In this document: piece by piece, positions 27,109 through 34,015 of the stretch
How the letters are laid out: the number at the start of each line of letters is the position of its first letter
How positions within the stretch are numbered: position 1 is the first letter of the stretch
Source of the DNA: Microbulbifer rhizosphaerae
GTDB taxonomy: Bacteria; Pseudomonadota; Gammaproteobacteria; Pseudomonadales; Cellvibrionaceae
DNA: 64,000 bases
NCBI RefSeq assembly: GCF_014191725.1
Contig: NZ_JACHWZ010000005.1
Coordinates: 124,001-188,000, forward strand
Direction: 5' to 3'
Program-made: the position numbers and the translations under genes
Notes under the pieces: model-generated
Database searches by the model: none
Told to the model about the DNA's origin: nothing
The model's input: the letters and a program-made list of their open reading frames with translations, nothing else

Positions 27109-27188
27109 GTAGGAGCCTGCTTGCAGGGCCAGCCCGCGCACAAAGCGGTGCTTTGTAAGCGCGCGAGCTGGCCAAGTAGGCTCCTACA
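27109..27188. repeat. palindromic repeat, family B
   Basis: TGTAGGAGCCTGCTTGCAGG...TAGGCTCCTACA arms bracket about 45 bp between convergent operons. Confidence 0.85.
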
Positions 27189-27199
27189 AGGAAAGATCC

Positions 27200-27271
27200 G
27201 TAGGATGGGCAAAGCGGAGCGTGCCCATCAGGCGGTCGAAGATGGGCACGCTCCGCTTTGCCCATCCTACA
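27200..27271. repeat. palindromic repeat, family C (GTAGGATGGGCAAAGCG)
   Basis: GTAGGATGGGCAAAGCGGAG and its inverted copy surround about 12 bp. A second copy is at 30022-30098, so two repeat families are paired at both ends of the ExbB/ExbD/AgmX block. Confidence 0.9.
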
Positions 27272-27285
27272 TAAAATCACCGAGA

Positions 27286-28245
27286 TCAGGACGGCAGAAA
27301 GTCAATCGAGTAATTCAGCGTGGCTCGATCCACATTGGCCGCGCCGAAGTTGATCAGGCGGATTCTGGCCAGCAGTTTTCGCTCCAGGTCTGGGCTGTTC
27401 AGTTCGCTGCTGACTACCTTGATTGCGGAGACAGTGCCATTGGATTCGATGACCAACTGTACGGTGACCTTGCCCTGTAGCGTGGGGTCGCGGCGCAGGG
27501 CGCGGTTGTAGATGGCGTAGATGGCGCTCTTGTTGGCTTCCATTACGCTGCGGATGGATTCCTCGGCGCGGGCGGATTTTTCGCGGCGCGCTTTCTGGCC
27601 CGCTTCCCGGGCGGCGCCACTGGCCTGGGTGTTTTCGACCACGGTGGTCTCCCGCGCGGCCAGGGCTCTGCCGCCGGTGTCGCGGCTCAGTTTGCCGGTG
27701 TTGACGCCGCCGCTGGCAGTTTTGGAGCGGTCGGAGATCAGTGAGCGGCCTACGGTTTTCGCGCTGGTGGCGGCGCCCGCTGCCAACTGGCCGCTACTCA
27801 CTTCCGCGATATCGACACTCTCGCGCATCGCCAGCAGGTCGTCCTGCATTTGCAGCAGTCCGCTGTTGGCGGCTTTCTTGCGTGCAAGCTCCACCTTTGC
27901 CGCCGGGGGCTTTTCCTGGATTTTGGGTTCTGGCTTCGGTTCGGGCTTTTTCGGTTCCGGTGCTTTTTTCTCCACCGGCTTTGGCTTGGGTTTCGGTTCC
28001 GGCTTGGGCAGGGTTTTCTTTTCCAGGATCACCTTGGCCAGTTGCGGCGGAATCCGTTCGGCCTGTTCGCGGGTGAGTTCCGGCACCGGTATCAGCGCCA
28101 CGACGATGCCCAACAGGAGAAACGCGATCAGGCCGTGCTTGAGAAAGCGGACGAATCGCTTGTCCTCTTCCTCGCTGGCGGACCAGGGCAGTACCGTTTC
28201 CTGGAACAGCCAGGGGGCGAATTGGGGATTGATTGCACTGGCCAT
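27286..28245 (-). CDS. AgmX/PglI C-terminal-domain, TonB-like energy transducer
   Basis: 319 residues. A cytoplasmic N-terminus, one membrane helix (about 38-53), a Pro-Lys spacer (PKPEPKPKPKPVEKK, about 78-110) and a C-terminal domain (about 245-319) with IRSVMEANKSAIYAIYNRAL...LQGKVTVQLVIESNG. This is the AgmX/PglI pattern; the namesakes are gliding-motility proteins of Myxococcus xanthus. It probably couples the ExbB/ExbD motor to periplasmic partners. ATG 28245 is 1 bp past the ExbD stop (TGA T ATG), so the genes are coupled. It is the last gene of the motor operon. Confidence 0.85.
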   Translation of the reverse strand: MASAINPQFAPWLFQETVLPWSASEEEDKRFVRFLKHGLIAFLLLGIVVALIPVPELTREQAERIPPQLAKVILEKKTLPKPEPKPKPKPVEKKAPEPKKPEPKPEPKIQEKPPAAKVELARKKAANSGLLQMQDDLLAMRESVDIAEVSSGQLAAGAATSAKTVGRSLISDRSKTASGGVNTGKLSRDTGGRALAARETTVVENTQASGAAREAGQKARREKSARAEESIRSVMEANKSAIYAIYNRALRRDPTLQGKVTVQLVIESNGTVSAIKVVSSELNSPDLERKLLARIRLINFGAANVDRATLNYSIDFLPS

Positions 28246-28246
28246 A

Positions 28247-28771
28247 TCAGCTGCCGACCCCCACTTCCGGCGGGTCTTCCGGCGTTGTCTGGTTGACGGC
28301 AAAGGACATATCTCGGAAATCCGCCGCCGCGCAGGTTTGCATAATCTGTTTCAGCAGTTGGTAGGGCACTTTTTCGTCCCCCATGATGGTTACCGCACGG
28401 CCGGCTTCCTTTTTTTCCTCCGGCAGGGGGCCCGCGCGTTCGGCGTGGTATTTCAGTTCCGCCAGCAGCGGTGCTATCTGTTCGGCATTGCCGTCGATCT
28501 CGTCGACGCGTGCGATCGAGCGCTCGCCCACGAACAAGTGTTCGCCGTTGACGCGCACCAGGGTGGTCAACTCGGGTTTCTGGCTGGCGGTGGAGTCCGG
28601 CAGCTTGATGGTCTTGTCGGTCTGCAGCACTTCCACATCCGAGGAGTTCACCAGCAGGAAGAACACCAGGATGGTGAAGATATCCATCAGCGAAACCAGG
28701 TTGAGCTTCGACTGCTGTCTTTTCTGCCGCTGTTTGCGCTCTTGCAGCTTGGCGGCCACATTCAAATTCAT
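28247..28771 (-). CDS. ExbD/TolR-family proton-channel subunit (Asp-containing)
   Basis: 174 residues. A single N-terminal membrane helix, NLVSLMDIFTILVFFLLVNS, keeps the conserved proton-site aspartate (SLMDIF). It is followed by a periplasmic domain with VLQTDKTIKLPDS and an ExbD-like C-terminal region (VTIMGDEKVPYQLLKQIMQT). ExbD/TolR subunits pair with ExbB/TolQ to convert proton flow into motion of a partner. ATG 28771 immediately follows the other ExbD gene. It is the more canonical of the two ExbD subunits in this operon. Confidence 0.88.
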   Translation of the reverse strand: MNLNVAAKLQERKQRQKRQQSKLNLVSLMDIFTILVFFLLVNSSDVEVLQTDKTIKLPDSTASQKPELTTLVRVNGEHLFVGERSIARVDEIDGNAEQIAPLLAELKYHAERAGPLPEEKKEAGRAVTIMGDEKVPYQLLKQIMQTCAAADFRDMSFAVNQTTPEDPPEVGVGS

Positions 28772-28772
28772 T

Positions 28773-29309
28773 TTATTGCCCCGCTGCGGTTTCCAGGGAT
28801 TGCGCTTGAGCCCGGGGCGCATCGCCCAGGGATACCTGTGGGAAGAGTTCCGCGTCCACCACCGATGCGGCTACCACCGCGCGATAGCTGCGCGCGGTGT
28901 CCATGGCGGCCACCAGGGTTTTGTAGGGGGTGTTCACTTCGGAGAGAATCACCAGGTCTTTTTTGTCGATGGATTTTTCGCGCAGCTGTCGTTTCACTTC
29001 CTGCAGGACATCCGACACAGTGTCAAAATCCGGATCGCCGTCCCGATGCGGTATGCGCTTGACCCGCATGCCCGCCGGGTAATTGATATCGATATGGGAC
29101 TGGCGCAGCACCACTTCCAGCTGCCGGTTTTCCTCGCTGCTGGCGCCGCCGTCACTCAGACCGGGAAGGTTCAGCTTGAGCACTGAGATGTGCGAGAACA
29201 CCATATTGAGTAGCAGCACCGGTACCAGGATGGTCATCAGGCTCATAAAGGAGGTGATGTCCAGTTCCCCTTCCTGCGTGGTGCGCCGGCGGATATTGAG
29301 CTTAAGCAT
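28773..29309 (-). CDS. ExbD/TolR-family subunit lacking the membrane aspartate
   Basis: 178 residues. The membrane helix reads LDITSFMSLMTILVPVLLLN. Aligned with ExbD (TPFIDVMLVLL) the essential aspartate position is serine (FMS). The periplasmic part keeps the ExbD-like ISVLKLNLPG exit and a KDLVILSEVNTPYKTLVAAMD block. Two different ExbD subunits with one ExbB are also found in the Myxococcus AglR-AglQ-AglS motor. This one may be structural rather than proton-conducting. It starts 1 bp after the ExbB stop. Confidence 0.85.
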   Translation of the reverse strand: MLKLNIRRRTTQEGELDITSFMSLMTILVPVLLLNMVFSHISVLKLNLPGLSDGGASSEENRQLEVVLRQSHIDINYPAGMRVKRIPHRDGDPDFDTVSDVLQEVKRQLREKSIDKKDLVILSEVNTPYKTLVAAMDTARSYRAVVAASVVDAELFPQVSLGDAPRAQAQSLETAAGQ

Positions 29310-29310
29310 G

Positions 29311-29976
29311 TCAGCTCTTCGCAGCCCGCTGCTCCGCCATTTGCGCGCGGCCCATGGTGAGCAGGTTGAGATACTTGACCCCGGCCATCTGCAGGCTGTC
29401 GATAATCTCGTTGGTCTTGTTCTGTAGCATGGAGTAGAAGAGCAGCAGGGGGATCGCGGAGATCAGGCCGAAGGCGGTGGTGTTCATGGCCACGGAAATA
29501 CTGGAGGAGAGCATGGAGGCCTTTTCCGAGGGATCGGCATTGGCCACGGCGGTAAAGGCGGCGATCAGGCCCATGATGGTACCCAGCAGGCCGAGCAGGG
29601 TGGCGATATTGGCCAGGGTAGCGAGGTAGCTGGTGCGCTTTTCCAGGCGCGGCACCGCTTCCAGGATGCCCTCTTCGATGGCCAGGGCGATATTTTCATC
29701 CCGCTTGGCGTACTGCATGGTGCCGATGCCGGCGGCGGCGATGCGCCCGATGGCCGCCTTGTTTTCCCGCGCCAGCTGCAGTACGCCGTTGTAGTTGCGC
29801 TTTTGCAGCATCGGCAGTACTTGCTGGTAGGCGCGGCGGTTGGACGTCTTGGCGAGGGAGAGGAATATCCAGCGCTCCACCACCATTACCAGGCCGATTA
29901 CCAGTACCAGCGCAATGGGGTACATGAAGGGGCCACCGTTTTGAAAGAAGCGCAGCAGCGCCTGGGTAAATTCCAT
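29311..29976 (-). CDS. MotA/TolQ/ExbB-family proton channel
   Basis: 221 residues with three membrane helices: GGPFMYPIALVLVIGLVMVV near the N-terminus, and the family-diagnostic pair TSYLATLANIATLLGLLGTIMG and SISVAMNTTAFGLISAIP. The GLLGTIxG and TTxxGL(x)xAIP signatures are textbook for TolQ/ExbB. ATG 29976 has GGAG 9 nt upstream and is preferred to a TTG two codons earlier. With two ExbD subunits and AgmX it forms a predicted inner-membrane motor that energises the TPR envelope proteins encoded just upstream. Confidence 0.92.
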   Translation of the reverse strand: MEFTQALLRFFQNGGPFMYPIALVLVIGLVMVVERWIFLSLAKTSNRRAYQQVLPMLQKRNYNGVLQLARENKAAIGRIAAAGIGTMQYAKRDENIALAIEEGILEAVPRLEKRTSYLATLANIATLLGLLGTIMGLIAAFTAVANADPSEKASMLSSSISVAMNTTAFGLISAIPLLLFYSMLQNKTNEIIDSLQMAGVKYLNLLTMGRAQMAEQRAAKS

Positions 29977-30021
29977 GGTCAAAATCTCCGCGAAGATAAG
30001 TAATTAGTTATTTGGCAATGC

Positions 30022-30098
30022 GTAGGATGGGCAAAGCGTAGCGTGCCCATCACTCAGGTTTGATGGGCACGTCGCTGCGCTCCTTTGCCCATCCTACA
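30022..30098. repeat. palindromic repeat, family C
   Basis: GTAGGATGGGCAAAGCGTAG and inverted copy flank about 15 bp, inside the motor operon between the 91-residue gene and exbB. It could attenuate transcription of the motor. Confidence 0.88.
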
Positions 30099-30110
30099 AG
30101 CTGTTCACCC

Positions 30111-30180
30111 TGTAGGAGCCTGCTTGCAGGCGAACAGCTACGGAGCTCTGCTCTTGTTCGCCTGCAAGCAGGCTCCTACA
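30111..30180. repeat. palindromic repeat, family B
   Basis: TGTAGGAGCCTGCTTGCAGG and its exact inverse flank a GAACAGC...TTGTTC centre, giving a hairpin with a stem of over 25 bp adjacent to the family C copy. Confidence 0.9.
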
Positions 30181-30193
30181 GGGAGATGCTCCT

Positions 30194-30469
30194 TTAGTTA
30201 GCCTCTTCTTCTTCATTGGATCGCAGCAGTTTGATCTCCCGCTGAAATTCCGAATAATCCCGGTGCGCAAACACATCGCCGATGGTCTGCGGCAGGCCGC
30301 CGTCCAGGCGCGCGAGGCTGTCGGCCTGTTTCCAGGGGATGATATACAGCACCTTCGGTTGCTCCTGGTTGCCGATCACGGTGGATTCCAGTTCGATCAC
30401 GTCCTCGGCGGCCGCGCCGCCGCCGGACAGTGCCGCGAGCAGGGCGCCGTATTGCAGCAGCTTTTTCAT
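30194..30469 (-). CDS. small exported protein of the TPR/motor operon
   Basis: 91 residues. A signal peptide (MKKLLQYGALLAALSGGGAAA) precedes a mature part of about 70 residues with DVIELESTVIGNQEQPKVLYIIPWK and a strongly acidic end (NEEEEAN). The DVIELESTVIGNQEQPKV stretch (18 residues) looks like a short plug- or TonB-box-like exposed segment, but I do not recognise a family. It overlaps the TPR lipoprotein gene by 4 bp and precedes exbB, so it is a likely periplasmic component of the machine. Confidence 0.7.
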   Translation of the reverse strand: MKKLLQYGALLAALSGGGAAAEDVIELESTVIGNQEQPKVLYIIPWKQADSLARLDGGLPQTIGDVFAHRDYSEFQREIKLLRSNEEEEAN

Positions 30470-31161
30470 TGCAGTCTCCGCTCCAGATCCACTATCCAGC
30501 CGGCCAGCTGGCGGTCCTCTTCTTCCTGCAGCGCCTGGGCGGCGCGGTAGTGTTGCAGCGCCTCTTCCGGTTTGTGCAGGTAGAGGTCGAACAGTATGCC
30601 CAGGTTTATGTGGGCGTCCGCGTAGTCCGGCCAGCGTTTCAGCGCCTCCCGGTAGTGCTGTTCCGCCTCTTCGAAGCGGCCGGCGTCGCGCAGCAGGGCC
30701 GCCAGTTCGTTCCAGGCGAATACGTTGTCGCCGTTGGCGGCGATAGCCTGGCGTAGGCTCTGTTCCGCGGCCTCGGGTTTGTTCAGTTTTCTCTGCACTA
30801 AGCCCAGGTTGAGCCAGGGGCCGGAGAGTTTGGGCCAGCTTTCTGTCAGTTTTGTTAATTCGGCTTCCGCCGCGGCCAGGTCGTCGCGTTCAAAGGCCTG
30901 TCGTGCAATTTCCATTCCGTCCCGCGCAGCTTGCGGAGCGCGGTCCGCCTGGGACAGGTAGGGATTTGGGGTTCGCTGGCTTTCGCCGCCGGTTTCTCCT
31001 GTGCTTTCCTGCGGCCCGCGGGCGGGTGTGCAGGCGACCAGCGCCGTTAAAAATAGCGTGGTGAACAGGCGGATGCCGACGCGAAGGAAGGGGAGGGCAA
31101 TCTCCTTCCAAGACCGTATGAGGCAGGGATGCCGATTACGAGCGTACAGGGAAGTATTCAC
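30466..31161 (-). CDS. TPR-repeat lipoprotein of the motor operon (start uncertain)
   Basis: About 230 residues. A lipobox LTALVAC is followed by a linker and four to five TPR units (SGPWLNLGLVQRKLNKPEAAE, AWNELAALLRDAGRFEEAEQ, ADAHINLGILFDLYLHKPEEA). No ATG, GTG or TTG lies within 25 codons upstream of the lipobox. The nearest in-frame candidate is GTG 31161, inside an inverted repeat (31084-31198), which leaves an unusual 26-residue basic N-region. The frame is open back to ATG 31230, which overlaps the previous stop. The TPR-lipoprotein role matches GltE-like outer-membrane components of Glt machines (inference). Confidence 0.7.
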   Translation of the reverse strand: MNTSLYARNRHPCLIRSWKEIALPFLRVGIRLFTTLFLTALVACTPARGPQESTGETGGESQRTPNPYLSQADRAPQAARDGMEIARQAFERDDLAAAEAELTKLTESWPKLSGPWLNLGLVQRKLNKPEAAEQSLRQAIAANGDNVFAWNELAALLRDAGRFEEAEQHYREALKRWPDYADAHINLGILFDLYLHKPEEALQHYRAAQALQEEEDRQLAGWIVDLERRLQ

Positions 31162-31198
31162 AGCGTGTCTTGGAAGGAGGTTGCCCTTCCCTTCCGCC
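31084..31198. repeat. inverted repeat, family E, overlapping the TPR lipoprotein start
   Basis: GGGAGGGCAATCTCCTTCC on one side and TTGGAAGGAGGTTGCCCTTC on the other (minor mismatches) enclose about 45 bp. It lies between the stop of the large TPR gene and the lipoprotein signal sequence. Confidence 0.75.
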
Positions 31199-31216
31199 TC
31201 GTCAGTAAATTGTCTG

Positions 31217-34015
31217 TCAGTGCAGTGCATTGCTCCACCCCAGGGTTTTTTCCGGTTTCTGGTAGCGGGCCGGCAGCAGTTTGCCGAGGGAGTCGAAGCT
31301 GCGTTTTACCCAGTCGTCGTAGAGTCCGTCGGTGGTGCGCTGAATATTGGCTTCGTGCAGTTCAATGGCTTTTTCCTCGAAGGGATAGGCCTGTTCCTCC
31401 AGCAGGATTTCGTACTGCTCCAGCTCCAGCGCATTGAGGCCGTTGGGCCGCTGGGATTCCATCAGGTCGCGGCTCAGCTGGCGGTAGACTTCCGCCAGGC
31501 GGAAGTTCGCCTGGGTGGTGAATTCGGCGATATTGAATTTCAGCACCTTGCGGTAGTCGGCCACGGTGGTGTCCAGGGCGCGCTTCTTGTCCGCCAGGCT
31601 GGCCTTCAGCGGCAGCCGCAGGGGCAGGCGCGCGAAGGACTGGAAGCTCTGTTCCGCCAGTTCGCTCTGGGCGTAAGCGGCCAGGTAACGGCCCCGCGGG
31701 GATTCGACTTTGTTGTACGCCAGACTTTGCAGCCAAGGGTTGCGCTGTTGCCGCTGGGATTTGTCGTGGAGCTGGATCAACTGGTACTGGGCCTCCAGCC
31801 GCTGTTCCGCGGGTTGCTGCCACTGTTCGCTGTACTGTCGGTAGGCGGCGATGGCCTTCTCCGTTTCCCCCGCCTGCTGGAATTGTTCCGCGGCCATAAA
31901 CAACGATTGGCGGCGCACCTCCGCGTCCGGATCGGTCTGCGCCAGCCGCAGCAGTTCGCCGGCAGCGGCGCCCGGCAGTCCCAGTGCCTGGAAAATCACT
32001 ACCGCCTTCGCGGCCAGGGTCGGCGCCAGGCGGTGGGCGGGGTAGTACTGGCGGAAATCCGCCAGCTCCGCGCTGGCCCGCTGCCAGTCCTGCATGTCGA
32101 TTAAATAGTTGATCGCGTCGTACTGGGCGGTGGCGGCGATATCCGTGCGCCCGCTGTCGCGAATACGTAGCAGATGGCGCAGCCCTTCTTCGTTGGGGCC
32201 CGACCCCATCGCCAGTTCCGCCTGGCGGTAGATGGCCGCCTGCAAACGCTGTTGCGCGGTTTTGTACGCGCTCTCCTCCGGCGCCGCCTCCTGAAGCACC
32301 GAGGTGTAGGCCAGCTCCGCCTGGGGATAGTCCTGCAATTCGAAATAGCTGTGCCCGAGCACTAGATAGAGGTTCTGTCTCTGGCGGCGGTCCGGTGGCG
32401 GCTGCCATTCACTGGCGCGTTGCGCTGCTGCGATGGCCTCGGGATAGCGGGCCTGGCGGAACAGGTTGTCGGCGGCGTCCAGGAGAACTGGCAGCGCGCG
32501 TCTGTCTCCGGGCCAGGCGTCGGCGAATTTCAGGCTGGCTTCGGTCTTGCGGTCCAGCCACAGGGTTTGCTGTTCACCTTCAGTGCGCTGCTGCATCCTG
32601 CTCGCGGCGAGAATGGCCCCGTAACCCGCCTCGGCGCCCCGCTGCGGGTCGCGGTATTCCCAGGCCACGGTGCTGTAAGCGATCCAGGCACCCGGGTCGT
32701 CGCCGGCGTGTTCCAGGCATTCCGCCATCAGGAAGACCATTTCCGGGGTGCCGCTGTCTTCGGGAAAGGTTTCCGCGTACTGCTGATAGAGGTCCGCCGC
32801 GGCCAGGTAGGCGGCGTGCGATTCGCGGGCAATTTTTGCCGCACTTTGTACAGACTTGCCGTTCTGTGTCGCTAGCGTCTGTTGTTTCGCTAGCGCTTGG
32901 GCCCGGGCGTGGTCGTACTTCGCCAGTTCCGCCAGCCAGGGGCGCAGCCAGTCGGCCAGTTTTTCCCGCTGGGCGTTGTCCGACTGCTGCCAGTAGTCGC
33001 TGCGGATACCGTAGCGTTGCACGAACTCCCGCTTTGCCGGCAGTACTTCTCCGGGCAGTCGGGCGTTCTGCAGTGTCTCGATGGCGCGCAGGTGGAGCGC
33101 CGGGGCCTCCGGGCTCTGTGGATGGTTTTCCACATAGGCCAGGTAGGTGTTGGCGCTCTCACGGTAGCGCTCCTTTTCCCCGTACCAGTCTCCCAGCGCG
33201 CGGTACAGATGGTGCTGGTAGGGCCGGTTTTCCCCGGCGGGGCTGAAGGATTCGATCGCCTCGGCGCCGCCCTGGTAGCTGAATCCCAGGGCCAGGCCGC
33301 GCAGGCTGTCCTCCGTCAGTCGGCGCTGGCCCGCGGGCAGTTCGTCGAAGGAAGCGCGTCCGTGGAGCTGGTCCAGTAGCTGCAAAAAGGTTTCCGCGGA
33401 GCGACGGTATTCGGAGGATTTGAATTCGGACCAGCCGAGCATGTAGCGGGCGTTGTCGGCAAAAGGGGTTTCTCCCTGTTGCAGCAGCGCGCGGAAGTCC
33501 CGCGCCGCGGCGGAATAGTCCCGGCGGTTGAAGGCGGCCTCGCCGCGGCGGAAGAGCACCTCGGCGATAAACGGGGATTCCGGGGTCTCCGCGGCGATTT
33601 TTTCCAGCGCCTGCAGGGATTCCCCCATTTCGCCATCCAGCGCCCGCGCCCGGGCGAGGCGGTAGAGGATATAGTCGTCTCCCGGGGTCCCCGCGGCCAG
33701 CGCCTCGTAGCGCTCTACCGCGCTGCGGTAGGAGACGGCGGTCCCGGGGTTGTCCGCCTGCTGCTGTTCCAGACGCTCCATTTCCAGGTCTGCCAGGCGC
33801 AGGCGGATCTGCCGCCGGGTGTGGGAATCGGTGTTGCTGGCCAGGGCCTGTTCGTAACTGCGCTGCAGTGTGGCGATATCCGGCTGTGGAATTTCGATCG
33901 CCGGTTCCTGCGGTATGGTTGCCGCGGGCAGGTCCGCAAGGGTTTCCGACGGCTGGTTGCCGCAGGCGGAGAGCAGGGTGCAGCCGATGGCGAGGGCGAG
34001 AATTTTTTTATTCAC
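31217..34015 (-). CDS. large TPR lipoprotein of the motor operon
   Basis: About 932 residues. It starts at GTG 34015 (VNKKILALAIGC), with a lipobox LLSAC after a short signal peptide and GGAGGCGGTGCC upstream. The rest is helical and rich in tetratricopeptide-like repeats (for example YKTAQQRLQAAIYRQAELAMG, YILYRLARARALDGEMGESL, FRRGEAAFNRRDYSAAARDF). Very long periplasmic TPR proteins of this type resemble GltD/GltI-type components of Agl-Glt machines. It overlaps the upstream TPR gene by 8 bp. Its start is clear, unlike those of its two TPR neighbours, which border repeats. Confidence 0.82.
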   Translation of the reverse strand: MNKKILALAIGCTLLSACGNQPSETLADLPAATIPQEPAIEIPQPDIATLQRSYEQALASNTDSHTRRQIRLRLADLEMERLEQQQADNPGTAVSYRSAVERYEALAAGTPGDDYILYRLARARALDGEMGESLQALEKIAAETPESPFIAEVLFRRGEAAFNRRDYSAAARDFRALLQQGETPFADNARYMLGWSEFKSSEYRRSAETFLQLLDQLHGRASFDELPAGQRRLTEDSLRGLALGFSYQGGAEAIESFSPAGENRPYQHHLYRALGDWYGEKERYRESANTYLAYVENHPQSPEAPALHLRAIETLQNARLPGEVLPAKREFVQRYGIRSDYWQQSDNAQREKLADWLRPWLAELAKYDHARAQALAKQQTLATQNGKSVQSAAKIARESHAAYLAAADLYQQYAETFPEDSGTPEMVFLMAECLEHAGDDPGAWIAYSTVAWEYRDPQRGAEAGYGAILAASRMQQRTEGEQQTLWLDRKTEASLKFADAWPGDRRALPVLLDAADNLFRQARYPEAIAAAQRASEWQPPPDRRQRQNLYLVLGHSYFELQDYPQAELAYTSVLQEAAPEESAYKTAQQRLQAAIYRQAELAMGSGPNEEGLRHLLRIRDSGRTDIAATAQYDAINYLIDMQDWQRASAELADFRQYYPAHRLAPTLAAKAVVIFQALGLPGAAAGELLRLAQTDPDAEVRRQSLFMAAEQFQQAGETEKAIAAYRQYSEQWQQPAEQRLEAQYQLIQLHDKSQRQQRNPWLQSLAYNKVESPRGRYLAAYAQSELAEQSFQSFARLPLRLPLKASLADKKRALDTTVADYRKVLKFNIAEFTTQANFRLAEVYRQLSRDLMESQRPNGLNALELEQYEILLEEQAYPFEEKAIELHEANIQRTTDGLYDDWVKRSFDSLGKLLPARYQKPEKTLGWSNALH

